Assembly (NCBI GenBank): GCA_965230215.1
Contig: CBDDKN010000001.1
Coordinates: forward strand, 186,001-250,000
Direction: 5' to 3'
DNA: 64,000 bases
DNA from: RFSX01 sp965230215
GTDB lineage: Bacteria; Bacteroidota; Bacteroidia; Chitinophagales; Saprospiraceae
Shown: positions 54,801 to 61,382 of the stretch, in pieces
Layout of the letters: each line of letters begins with the position of its first letter
Numbering within the stretch: the first letter of the stretch is position 1
Position numbers and translations under genes: made by a program
The notes under the pieces: generated by a model
What the model was told of the DNA's origin: nothing
Seen by the model: the letters and a program-made list of their open reading frames with translations, nothing else
The model's database searches: none

Positions 54801-56549
54801 TTTGATGAGTCTGACATACAATGGCCAGCATCTGAACTATCTGTATTCGTAGATGGCGTTAACAGTGGTAATATAAGCGACTTGATGTCACCAAATGCTT
54901 TGGTAAATATCGAAGGCATTGACAGCACTGATGTATTCCCTGAGGTAATGCTTGAGGAATTCTGTCAGAACCTGATAGGTGTCTCATGGTCTGATACGGT
55001 ATTTGAGGAAGGTAATGATCAATTTAGAATCGTAAGGGTTTGGGTTCTTCTAGATTGGTTTACTGCACAGCAATACAGCTTCACACAGGTTATCCGTAAC
55101 TACGCGGAAGGCGGGTTGATCTGTGACTTTCTTCCAAACTCTGCACCACTAGGTGATTGCGCTTCTGGACACACCCTTGATGATGATATCGAATGGCCTG
55201 ATGATGTTAATATCTCGGATCACAGAATTACCCCTGATGAGTTGTTTAACGTATTGGGTGTAGATTTTGATGATACAAGACCGATTTTTACAAGCAATGA
55301 GAATCTGTACACATTGACTTATGTAGATTTCTTAGGAACGCTTAGTCAAACGGAATTGCAGATCGAGAGAGAGTGGATACTGGTAAGAAATGGCATTGTG
55401 GGCCAGAGTTGGTCTTATGTTCAGAATATCTATGTTGATCTTACAGACTTTGGAAAACTGGTAACGGTTCAGACAGATACCTATCGTCCAGTTCCGGATG
55501 TGGTATTGAACAGCAGTGCAACCACCAATCTTGAGGGTATTGCATACACAGAGGATGATGTAAATCCCGTGAGGTTGGATGAGTCACACAATGGATTGAA
55601 CATCAGAGATATGATGCTACTGTGGTCACAAGTAGTAGGAAATATACAATTCGAATCTATGGAGTTGTTGGCAGCTGATGTTAACTTGGACGCTGCCGTA
55701 TCTACCATTGATATTATTGAGATGGAACGTATTATTCTGGATTACGATTCTCCATGGAGTACGGAATGGCTGTTTCTGGATGAGACAGATCAGAGCACGG
55801 CTGGTGTTGCGCCAAAAGGCCACTATATAGCTTATAAGCCAGGTGATATCGATGATTCAGCAGACTTGGGTGTTGCATTGGGTGGATATATGTCAGAGAC
55901 ATTGTTTATTGAAGACAGATTGCTTAATGCGGGTGAGATATACGAGATTCCGATGTACATCAGTGGCAATATAGAAGCCATGGCCACAGAATTACACCTT
56001 TTGTTCGACAAGGACAAAGTAGAAATCAAAAATGTGACCTCTGAGCAAAGCTTTGACGAGGTAAGTTATAACATCATCAACGGTGATCGCTTGAGTATGG
56101 TTACCAAGAATGAAGACTTGTCAGGACAGGTTATTGATTCCATCAATGCATTTATCACACTTGAGATAGAAGCGGTAGAAAACGGTACGCTTAAGAATGT
56201 ATTTGGCATATCTGACACAAGAGAATCATTCATTCTTGATAACAGTTTTGAATTGATTCTAATAGAGGATCTTTTTGAAAATGAGATTACAACTTCTACG
56301 GAAGACCTATTGCTAAGCGATAGTTATAAGGTATATCCGAATCCTGTGATGGATTTCATCACTGTAGAATGCAATATATGTGCAGAAGGCGCTTATATAT
56401 TCGAATTGTACAGCATGGATGGACGCAAGTTGATTGCAGAACCAAATGCAACGAGAGTAGATTTGAGCAATTTGCAATCTGGTCTGTACAACTACTTGAT
56501 TAGAAATAGTGAGGGTATACAGCCAGGAAAGATTATAAAAGTGCAATAA
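51870..56549 (+). CDS. Giant secreted protein with cohesin-like repeats, dockerin-like segment and T9SS sorting domain
   Basis: A 1559-residue exported protein (signal LLTASLTLISQFGLSQQ). Three cohesin-like beta domains are recognisable: about 25-170 (VDVEVRVSDFENILATQFVITWD), about 578-705 (GAKGETVCMPLRVFNFQNIESIQASVNWD) and about 835-970 (GAKDNVLCTELKVDNFTEVEAVQATITWD). Between them lie HYR-like segments and a Cys-rich region. A dockerin-like stretch ADVNLDAAVSTIDIIEMERIIL starts about 1268, and YKVYPNPVMDFITV begins the type A sorting domain (about 1483-1559). Likely a surface adhesin or scaffold. It follows sigma and membrane genes and ends with a strong terminator. Confidence 0.82.
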   Translation: MKQFYAILLTASLTLISQFGLSQQLPIQLELTTNDSLTVPNGLVDVEVRVSDFENILATQFVITWDSLVLEITDIPYISPDLSGLSLSSFALPEQTDAGTKGQLAHAWLPLDAAAKSLPDDHHLFTMRFKAIGPACSLTSFGFLEIQNIKTIEILNADFEDIGAEINEQSILVTGPGCDGFIESVACNDFINVSLSPWGLTEITADMILEGGPYDYSVMQVDPPTLDCENIGVPVVVTVTNTNNGVSCWGEVLVEDRIPPVVVLEQQLIVSLSPSNSANPFTATVFVEDLDEGSYDACSDELVFSPTQFDFDCSQVGPQDLVVTVTDEYGNVNSAFTTVIVEIQESVQLSCPLNVVVACETDIEDEDIINNVLGAATSASQCTPIYEDFYGYDQNNDGDRADEYTLNGVTITEEYYACGYGTVLRVWRVPGAANSCQQIIGLENTGSTFDGSTMIDWPYSLDAITSVQDNDGRNCAVACGPDQPSNIELIYDQDGNPIGANVTSDCSVALCEEPFWEESGCSFIGWGYEEEVTDLGNGVKNVVKTYSVIDACSFDEQTGEGRWSWTVNATIDTGIPDEVTLALSDVSGAKGETVCMPLRVFNFQNIESIQASVNWDPNVAQFNSIGGFGLPGLGNGSFGINSVDEGKLSFVWFDDTTNSPATLQDGSSLFELCFNVVGDQGESTLVEVSNEPTRIEITSEARVIPYATITGSLIVGESNCDNDFTPPVPYCVNLSTALLDDGEVELWAIDFDAGSFDNCSASEDLRFTFSDVNPDNDPDFVGSSSSRTYTTQDLTGSVTIVELPVYVWDESDNKDFCLVQLTLMDDPSNDNIVEFSFEDYYGAKDNVLCTELKVDNFTEVEAVQATITWDTNILNYTGVSNAILPNFSTAANVNEGNVENGILPFIWFDNSVSNPVSFADGATLFEVCFELIGEEGDVSLLELVDSPTLIQVSSTGVGARPYIVHPGSVTILDGTCAFDESDIQWPASELSVFVDGVNSGNISDLMSPNALVNIEGIDSTDVFPEVMLEEFCQNLIGVSWSDTVFEEGNDQFRIVRVWVLLDWFTAQQYSFTQVIRNYAEGGLICDFLPNSAPLGDCASGHTLDDDIEWPDDVNISDHRITPDELFNVLGVDFDDTRPIFTSNENLYTLTYVDFLGTLSQTELQIEREWILVRNGIVGQSWSYVQNIYVDLTDFGKLVTVQTDTYRPVPDVVLNSSATTNLEGIAYTEDDVNPVRLDESHNGLNIRDMMLLWSQVVGNIQFESMELLAADVNLDAAVSTIDIIEMERIILDYDSPWSTEWLFLDETDQSTAGVAPKGHYIAYKPGDIDDSADLGVALGGYMSETLFIEDRLLNAGEIYEIPMYISGNIEAMATELHLLFDKDKVEIKNVTSEQSFDEVSYNIINGDRLSMVTKNEDLSGQVIDSINAFITLEIEAVENGTLKNVFGISDTRESFILDNSFELILIEDLFENEITTSTEDLLLSDSYKVYPNPVMDFITVECNICAEGAYIFELYSMDGRKLIAEPNATRVDLSNLQSGLYNYLIRNSEGIQPGKIIKVQ

Positions 56550-56588
56550 GGCACGGGTAATTAGACACTTCCATAGTTTCATTAACCG

Positions 56589-56622
56589 AAAGAGGGTGGC
56601 TTCATGCGACCCTCTTTTTTTT
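56589..56622 (+). terminator. Intrinsic terminator of the cohesin-protein operon
   Basis: AAAGAGGGT pairs with ACCCTCTTT and runs into eight Ts, 40 bases after the stop. Confidence 0.9.
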
Positions 56623-56697
56623 ATCGTGCAAATACCCTGCATGGTTCCTGTTTTATTTGAATTATAATTCGATTGAAAAACAGAAAATATTAGAACC

Positions 56698-56859
56698 ATG
56701 AATAGAGAAGAAATGCTTAAAGCCGTTGTTGCCATCCATCAGGGAAAAGATTATTTTGATGCGGGATTACCACTTAATCTTGAATACATTCTTCAATGGC
56801 ATGAGCTCAAGTCAGAGATTTCTGAGGGATACTCGATAGATTATCCATTATCGGCCTAA
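56698..56859 (+). CDS. Small hypothetical protein (53 aa)
   Basis: A 53-residue reading frame, MNREEMLKAVVAIHQGKDYF onward, ending in DYPLSA. It has a good start in context and a balanced, protein-like composition with helix (EEMLKAVVAIHQ) and a second helix (NLEYILQWHELKSEIS). No family is recognised. The size and helical make-up would suit a small regulator or antitoxin, but no partner gene is adjacent. Confidence 0.5.
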   Translation: MNREEMLKAVVAIHQGKDYFDAGLPLNLEYILQWHELKSEISEGYSIDYPLSA

Positions 56860-57028
56860 AAGTGTGTTGAAAGGCCACTGATTGCCACCAAGGCCTGCCT
56901 AAGGCATCCTGGGCATATCTGCATACTTACCAATATTATAATACTGCTTACAATGAAACTTGCTTAGGCGACCTGTAGGTCGTTCTTGTTAAGAAACTGT
57001 CCGAAAGGATTTTTATAGTTTCGCTAGT
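56860..57028 (+). other. Structured non-coding stretch before a strong terminator
   Basis: No gene is supported here. Small hairpins follow in order: CGACC-TGTA-GGTCG (56969-56982), TTCTT-GTT-AAGAA (56983-56995), and TCC-GAAA-GGA (57000-57009), then the GGGGGAC terminator. This could be the 3' UTR of the small gene upstream or an independent small RNA. Confidence 0.3.
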
Positions 57029-57052
57029 GGGGGACGAAAGTCCCCCTTTTTT
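57029..57052 (+). terminator. Strong intrinsic terminator with GAAA loop
   Basis: GGGGGAC-GAAA-GTCCCCC followed by six Ts. It must end a transcript arising upstream (small ORF or small RNA), since the next gene starts after it. Confidence 0.92.
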
Positions 57053-57095
57053 CCAACGCTTTGTGTGGTTTTCAGCGTCTATAGAAGAAAAGACT

Positions 57096-57344
57096 ATGAA
57101 GAAGATATTTTTGTTTTTAAGCTTATGTTTTGTGCTTGGTTTTGCAGTCACTTCCTGTGGAGATGATGAAGAGACATGCCCGGCCTGTGAACTCATACCA
57201 GAAGTTGGTCCTTGCAATGCTGCTATACCGATTTATTACTACGATCAGGACTCTATGAAATGTGTTGAGTTCATCTGGGGTGGTTGTGAAGGTGTGGTAC
57301 CGTTTGAAACATTACAGGAATGCCTGGATTGTGATTGTCAGTAA
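57096..57344 (+). CDS. Kunitz/BPTI-like domain lipoprotein
   Basis: An 82-residue lipoprotein: signal MKKIFLFLSLCFVLGFAVTS with acylated Cys21, then a short acidic linker and a Kunitz-type domain. Spacing is C31-x8-C40-x15-C56-x7-C64, exactly as in BPTI, with GPC, YYYDQ and FIWGGCEG in the right places. The second half is slightly shorter (C64-x11-C76, then C79/C81 instead of 12 and 3). The P1 position after C40 is Asn41, not Lys/Arg, so trypsin inhibition is not expected. ATG 57096 is used because an upstream in-frame ATG lies within the terminator. Such domains are rare in bacteria. Confidence 0.8.
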   Translation: MKKIFLFLSLCFVLGFAVTSCGDDEETCPACELIPEVGPCNAAIPIYYYDQDSMKCVEFIWGGCEGVVPFETLQECLDCDCQ

Positions 57345-57453
57345 TGTTTTCTTAAATTCTGATAATCAGACAGCTACAAATCTTGCTGAACTTTTCCTTT
57401 GTATTAATTGTATATTAATTACAAATTAAATGGCAAAACTGTATTATATCCTA

Positions 57454-57461
57454 TATATTTG
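57454..57461 (+). promoter_or_regulatory. -7 promoter element ahead of the hairpin array and tRNA-fMet
   Basis: TATATTTG matches TAnnTTTG. Predicted transcription would start around 57467, right where the first hairpin begins, and read into tRNA-fMet about 210 bases later. Confidence 0.45.
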
Positions 57462-57467
57462 CCTTCC

Positions 57468-57645
57468 CGCTCAGAAAAGCTGAGTGTACGATGAGAAAGA
57501 TCATCGGTTTAAAATGAATTATCAGAATGCTGAATTTTAGTGTTCTTAGAGATATATCGTGGCCCTGAAGGGCTTTCGCCTTCAGGGTAAAAGTGGAGTC
57601 CAGAAATCGCCAACGATTTCCAAGATTCCCGAGCCGAAGGCTCGG
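57468..57645 (+). other. Array of perfect hairpins upstream of tRNA-fMet
   Basis: No protein gene. Hairpins in order: CGCTCAG/CTGAGTG (57468-57486, one G-T), CGATGA/TCATCG (57489-57506), CCCTGAAGG/CCTTCAGGG (57563-57587), GAAATCG/CGATTTC (57603-57620), CCGAGCC/GGCTCGG (57629-57645). Between them occur words also found in the tRNA: ATATATCGTGG (57552) versus ATATATCGCGG at the tRNA start, AGTGGAGTCCAG (57592) versus AGTGGAGCAG, and CAGTTGGTATCTC (57648) versus CAGTTGGTAGCTC. It may be a long structured tRNA leader or a decayed, hairpin-invaded tRNA copy. Confidence 0.5.
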
Positions 57646-57675
57646 CACAGTTGGTATCTCTGATTAAAAATATAT

Positions 57676-57748
<73 letters not shown>

Positions 57749-57790
57749 CTATCAATCATCGAAGCCTTTGGCGAAGGTGATTAAGATTCA

Positions 57791-57822
57791 AGCCTCAAAG
57801 AGTTTTCTTTGAGGCTTTTTTT
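57791..57822 (+). terminator. Intrinsic terminator of tRNA-fMet
   Basis: AGCCTCAAAGA-GTTT-TCTTTGAGGCT, an 11-bp perfect stem, followed by a run of Ts. The run begins the first copy of the 60-bp repeat. Confidence 0.9.
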
Positions 57823-57870
57823 ATGGTATAATTTAAAATTAAAAATGCGGAGGTAGGACGCCGCCCATCC
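57811..57870 (+). repeat. 60-bp direct repeat, copy A
   Basis: Bases 57811-57870 match 57985-58044 at 55 of 60 positions. The unit comprises the 3' arm of a terminator (GAGGCTTTTTTT), ATGGYATAATTTAAAATTAA and GCGGAGGYAGGAY. The GCGGAGGCAGGA-type word is the reverse complement of the tRNA-fMet 3' end (57735-57746), with one mismatch in this copy. Confidence 0.85.
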
Positions 57871-57959
57871 GGTGCCTATGCACCGGTTCTCTCTCTACAG
57901 ATGTACGTTTAGTACATCTGTTTCCGCTGTAGCGGAAACGTTCGTTCATCTCCGCTACT
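57847..57959 (+). other. Cloverleaf-like non-coding element after tRNA-fMet
   Basis: GCGGAGG (57847-57853) can pair with TCTCCGC (57949-57955), closing three perfect hairpins: CCGGTGC/GCACCGG (57869-57886), CAGATGTAC/GTACATCTG (57898-57920) and GTTTCCGC/GCGGAAAC (57920-57939). The 3' end CTCCGCTACT (57950-57959) is identical to the end of tRNA-fMet plus its flank (57741-57750). It is not a normal tRNA: about 110 nt with no recognisable anticodon. Could be a tRNA-derived element or an untranscribed palindrome cluster. Confidence 0.45.
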
Positions 57960-57963
57960 CATG

Positions 57964-57997
57964 GCCTCATAATCAAATGATTATGAGGCTTTTTTTA
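57964..57997 (+). terminator. Terminator after the cloverleaf-like element
   Basis: GCCTCATAATCA-AA-TGATTATGAGGC, a 12-bp perfect stem, then eight Ts. Its presence suggests that the preceding element is transcribed. Confidence 0.88.
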
Positions 57998-58044
57998 TGG
58001 CATAATTTAAAATTAAGAATGCGGAGGCAGGATGCCACCCATCC
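57985..58044 (+). repeat. 60-bp direct repeat, copy B
   Basis: Second copy of the 57811-57870 unit, five differences in 60. Its GCGGAGGCAGGA (58021-58032) is an exact reverse complement of tRNA-fMet bases 57735-57746. It is followed by another hairpin (CCCGAT/ATCGGG with GTG/CAC, 58049-58073). From there to 58186 I see no further feature. Confidence 0.85.
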
Positions 58045-58186
58045 TGATCCCGATGTGTTATAATCACAATCGGGTAATTCACAGGTTCTCTTCGTTCTTT
58101 GAAGTAAATTATTCGGAGAAGGATTTCTTTAGATGAGCTAAATTGATTTCAATATTGATGATAATTACAAAACAAAGCGCCTATAC

Positions 58187-58501
58187 TTAATAAAAACAAT
58201 AATTGTACTCGACTGCATAGTCGGACTTTGAAGGCGATGAGAAATCGAGCGAGATAGGACGACTTCCATAATAATCTCCTGATTTGTGGATTATTGTCGT
58301 ATCGCCACTAACAATCTCCCTCTCATTCATCATTACCAGATTCTCGGATATGATCCTAATTTCCCCACTGAATGAAGTTGGATTTTCAATAGGACATTCT
58401 ATTGTTATTGTTCTATCCTCGCTTGAACTTAAACTTCCATTGATACAATTATTTGTGCATGATGCAATTATCATAAAAGCCAACAATATTATTGTTCTCA
58501 T
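58187..58501 (-). CDS. Small hypothetical lipoprotein
   Basis: A 104-residue protein with lipoprotein signal (MRTIILLAFMIIASC) and a short beta-rich mature domain (RTITIECPIENPTSFSGEIRIISENLVMM). Four further Cys residues could form disulfides. No family recognised. It is isolated in AT-rich accessory DNA. Confidence 0.65.
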   Translation of the reverse strand: MRTIILLAFMIIASCTNNCINGSLSSSEDRTITIECPIENPTSFSGEIRIISENLVMMNEREIVSGDTTIIHKSGDYYGSRPISLDFSSPSKSDYAVEYNYCFY

Positions 58502-58748
58502 TTGATTACAACTTTGTGGATATATAAATTTCGTCTATTGACGATGCGATATCATAACGCGAATGTATTGATCAATATGATATTAAGCTATTCTAATACT
58601 AACAACTCTAAACATTTGATTAAGTAGGTGATATTAATAAATGTAAAGGTTAAATTAAGTATTGCATAATCGTTAAAGTGTGAGAATTATATCATTTAAG
58701 ATTGCATAATTTAGTACTTTCTAAGTTTCGTTTTTAGAGTTTCAATAG

Positions 58749-59384
58749 ATGCTGTATCAATTATTTTTGATGATTTTCATGATGTTGACTCTATTCACTA
58801 GGGGAGCTAGTCAATGCCCTGGCAATCTTATTAAAAACGGAAGCTTTGAGTTGGATTCAGTTGGTGAGGGTGTTACGGGGATGTTTTGGTATAGTAATTC
58901 TAGTCCCGATATTGATAATGCGTTAGATAGCTTTGCTAATATTGGAGTAAATACAGTTTGGTCTGATTCTATTATAAGTTCAAGCAATGGTGGAAACTGG
59001 CAAAACATCGGTGGGATCGTGACCCTTGTTGTTGGCAATACTGAAATTGAATGTTTAGGGCAAAGAGTTACACTTAAGGAAAGTGTTCCGCACATATTAG
59101 AGTTTGAATTTACAGCTCAAAATATATTTCCTAGTTTTCCTGGGAATGCCTTTGCTGCAATAGATGTATTTATTGATGATAGTTTGATTTATACAACTAA
59201 AGTTGATACTACACTTTTTACATGGGAGAATGTTTCAGTTACTTTTACTCCTGAAAAAAGTGTAATTAATATAGAGTTTAAGGTAAATCTATTCAATCCA
59301 TTGGAGCCAGGAAAGGCGAAGTATGTTGCAATTGATGGCGTTTGTCTAAAACCTGTTGAAACAGGGATGTTCTGTGATCCCTGA
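58749..59384 (+). CDS. Secreted protein with carbohydrate-binding-module-like fold
   Basis: A 211-residue protein with a signal peptide (LYQLFLMIFMMLTLFTRGASQ) and a jelly-roll-like domain: CPGNLIKNGSFELDSVGEG, FEFTAQNIFPSFPGNAFAAIDVFIDDSLIYTTKVD, and TWENVSVTFTPEKSVINIEFKV, ending YVAIDGVCLKPVE. The LIKNGSFE start and AIDGVCLK end are typical of CBM4/9-like or DUF642-like modules that bind glycans. No T9SS sorting domain is present, and the protein stops soon after the module. Confidence 0.7.
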   Translation: MLYQLFLMIFMMLTLFTRGASQCPGNLIKNGSFELDSVGEGVTGMFWYSNSSPDIDNALDSFANIGVNTVWSDSIISSSNGGNWQNIGGIVTLVVGNTEIECLGQRVTLKESVPHILEFEFTAQNIFPSFPGNAFAAIDVFIDDSLIYTTKVDTTLFTWENVSVTFTPEKSVINIEFKVNLFNPLEPGKAKYVAIDGVCLKPVETGMFCDP

Positions 59385-59494
59385 TGTAGATACCTTGAGG
59401 TGACGATTAGTTGGATCAAAAATTCCTAACTCAATAGTGGGTTCCCCTTCAAACTGCTTTACTTGATACTCCTATTTACAATTAGACTAAGAAT

Positions 59495-59510
59495 GAATGA
59501 TATATCATTC
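59495..59510. promoter_or_regulatory. HipB operator O1
   Basis: Perfect 16-bp palindrome GAATGATATATCATTC, 131 bases upstream of hipB. Confidence 0.7.
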
Positions 59511-59535
59511 AAAATAACACTATATACTAAGGAAT

Positions 59536-59551
59536 GAATGTGTAATCATTC
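59536..59551. promoter_or_regulatory. HipB operator O2
   Basis: GAATGTGTAATCATTC keeps both GAATG/CATTC half-sites of O1 with the same 16-bp span. It lies just upstream of the probable promoter. Confidence 0.7.
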
Positions 59552-59579
59552 AAAAATGACAGACAGTATTATTTTTATA

Positions 59580-59587
59580 TATATTTG
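59580..59587 (+). promoter_or_regulatory. -7 promoter element for hipBA
   Basis: TATATTTG matches TAnnTTTG, 38 bases before the hipB ATG and between operators O2 and O3. Everted half-sites CATTC/AATGA lie at 59598-59609, near the expected transcription start. Confidence 0.55.
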
Positions 59588-59625
59588 TATTAGAAAGCAT
59601 TCAAAATGATATAAATTAGTTAGTT

Positions 59626-59979
59626 ATGAATGATAAATCATACACAGAATGGGAGGCCATGTCAGATAAGTCTATAATGGAAACCATTGGACATTTTATT
59701 CAAACACATCGATTAAATCAAAACAAGTCCCAAAATCAAGTGGCTGAAATGGCAGGCATCAGTCGTTCCACATTAAGCCTATTGGAAAGAGGAGAGAAAG
59801 TAAGAATTGACAGCTTAATTCAAGTACTGAGAGTATTAGGCTTGCTGTATATAATGGACGTATTCAAGGTTCAAGACCAAATAAGCCCAATCGAATATGC
59901 AAAGCTCAAGAAAAAGAAAAGAAAGCATGCCTCACCAAGAAAAGTTGAAAGTAGTAAAAATGAAGATTTAGGATGGTAG
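59626..59979 (+). CDS. hipB: HipB-like antitoxin / transcriptional repressor
   Basis: A 117-residue XRE-family protein. Helix-turn-helix: IGHFIQTHRLNQNKSQNQVAEMAGISRSTLSLLERGEKVRIDSLIQVLRVLGLL (about 20-75). The N-terminus has a short acidic leader and the C-terminus a Lys-rich tail (KLKKKKRKHASPRKVESSK), longer than in E. coli HipB. It should neutralise HipA and repress the operon through the GAATG/CATTC palindromes; one palindrome overlaps its own start codon. It overlaps hipA by 7 bases, indicating translational coupling. Confidence 0.9.
   Translation: MNDKSYTEWEAMSDKSIMETIGHFIQTHRLNQNKSQNQVAEMAGISRSTLSLLERGEKVRIDSLIQVLRVLGLLYIMDVFKVQDQISPIEYAKLKKKKRKHASPRKVESSKNEDLGW
59628..59643. promoter_or_regulatory. 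HipB operator O3, overlapping the hipB start
   Basis: GAATGATAAATCATAC is a 16-bp near-palindrome matching O1 at 14 of 16 bases, beginning at the G of the hipB ATG. Binding here would block translation-start DNA and early elongation. Confidence 0.55.
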
Positions 59980-61274
59980 ATGTCGCAGAAGTGAAAATAT
60001 GGGGCGAATTTGCTGGAGCTGTTCGATGGGATGCATCACAACAGTTGGCCTATTTTCAATATGACTCAAAGTTTATTGAAAAAGGCTGGGATCTGTCACC
60101 AATTAAAATGCCAATTTCTCAAGGTTCTAGGATATATAGTTTTCCGGAAAATAGAAGGAGGCGCAATGAAACAGAAGACACTTTCAAGGGGTTACCTGGA
60201 TTGCTATCCGATGCATTGCCGGACAAGTACGGAAATAAGCTGATCAACACATGGTTATCTCAACAAGGAAGGGCAGAGGACAGTATGAATCCAATCGAGA
60301 AATTATGCTTTATCGGTACCAGAGGAATGGGCGCTATAGAATTCGAACCCGCACAAATAAAATCAGGAGTAAAAACCTTCTCGCTGGAGCTTAACAGCCT
60401 GGTAGAGCTTGCAAAGAAGATCTTGAATGAGCGTGAAGAGTTCCTGACGAATCTCAATGAGGATGAGGAAAAAGCCATGATGGAAATTTTGAAAATAGGT
60501 ACATCAGCCGGCGGAGCCAGACCAAAAGCCGTAATAGCATATAACCCTAAAACTAAAAAAATAAGGTCCGGACAAGGGAATGTTCCTAAAGGTTTCGAGC
60601 ATTGGCTGTTGAAACTCGATGGTGTCAGTGGTGAACAGTTTGGTGAAAGTTACGGCTGGGGTCGGGTAGAATATGCATATTACCTGATGGCAATGGATTG
60701 TGGAATAGAAATTAATGAGTGTCAATTGTTAGAAGAGAACGGAAGAGCGCACTTTATGACAAAACGTTTTGACAGACAGGATAACACCAAACACCATATC
60801 CAATCATTATGTGGCCTGCAACATTACGACTTTAATGATATGTATGGCTACAGTTATGAGCAGCTTTTTCAAACAATGCGTTTATTGAGATTAAGTTATC
60901 CTGAAGCTGAACAGATGTTCAGGCGAATGGTGTTCAATGTAATAGCAACCAATTATGACGATCACACCAAGAACTTTTCTTTTATACTCATGAAGGATGA
61001 AGAATGGAGATTGGCCCCGGCATATGATTTGTGCTTTTCTTATGACCCCAATAATCATTGGGTAAACAAACAAACCTTAAGTGTAAATGGAAAGAGACTA
61101 GATATTAGCAAAAGTGATTTAATGACCATAGCAAATGATAACAACATTAAGAAGGGAAAGATAATTATTGAAGAAATAAATGAAGTGGTAAGGTCATGGA
61201 AAGATTACGCCGATCAAGCCCAATTAAGAAACGACTTAAAAGAAAGAATTCATCTCAACTTAAATACATTCTAA
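59973..61274 (+). CDS. hipA: HipA-family serine/threonine kinase toxin
   Basis: A 433-residue single-chain HipA. The N-terminal subdomain includes YSFPENRRRRNETEDTFKGLPGLLSDALPDKYGNKLINTWL. The Ser-containing loop is KIGTSAGGARPKAVIAY (Ser178 near the autophosphorylation site). The catalytic loop is NVIATNYDDHTKNFSF (Asp329, Asn334) and the metal loop LAPAYDLCFSY (Asp352), all intact, so an active kinase is expected. E. coli HipA phosphorylates glutamyl-tRNA synthetase and induces persistence; the target here is unknown. Confidence 0.93.
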   Translation: MVDVAEVKIWGEFAGAVRWDASQQLAYFQYDSKFIEKGWDLSPIKMPISQGSRIYSFPENRRRRNETEDTFKGLPGLLSDALPDKYGNKLINTWLSQQGRAEDSMNPIEKLCFIGTRGMGAIEFEPAQIKSGVKTFSLELNSLVELAKKILNEREEFLTNLNEDEEKAMMEILKIGTSAGGARPKAVIAYNPKTKKIRSGQGNVPKGFEHWLLKLDGVSGEQFGESYGWGRVEYAYYLMAMDCGIEINECQLLEENGRAHFMTKRFDRQDNTKHHIQSLCGLQHYDFNDMYGYSYEQLFQTMRLLRLSYPEAEQMFRRMVFNVIATNYDDHTKNFSFILMKDEEWRLAPAYDLCFSYDPNNHWVNKQTLSVNGKRLDISKSDLMTIANDNNIKKGKIIIEEINEVVRSWKDYADQAQLRNDLKERIHLNLNTF

Positions 61275-61382
61275 AATTGTAAAGGGCACGATTGCAGAAC
61301 GCAATGTATTGCACATGATGCCCTATGATAAACGCACTGTAAGAAATACGTTTACTTTAGAGTTTCAATACCGATTAACATA

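Noticed and set aside
53345..54928. Long antisense frames inside the giant secreted gene
   Set aside because: They lack start context and are expected by-products of the biased codon use of the Asp/Val/Thr-rich protein on the plus strand.
57027..57095. Longer start for the Kunitz lipoprotein
   Set aside because: The upstream ATG lies at a terminator hairpin and would put 23 residues ahead of a perfect lipoprotein signal.
57811..58044. CRISPR or insertion-sequence ends
   Set aside because: Only two copies, unequal flanks, no regular spacers, no cas or transposase genes in the window.
59626..61274. New defence system
   Set aside because: Both proteins carry intact, standard HipB and HipA motifs, so this is a known toxin-antitoxin family; only the operator layout is noteworthy.
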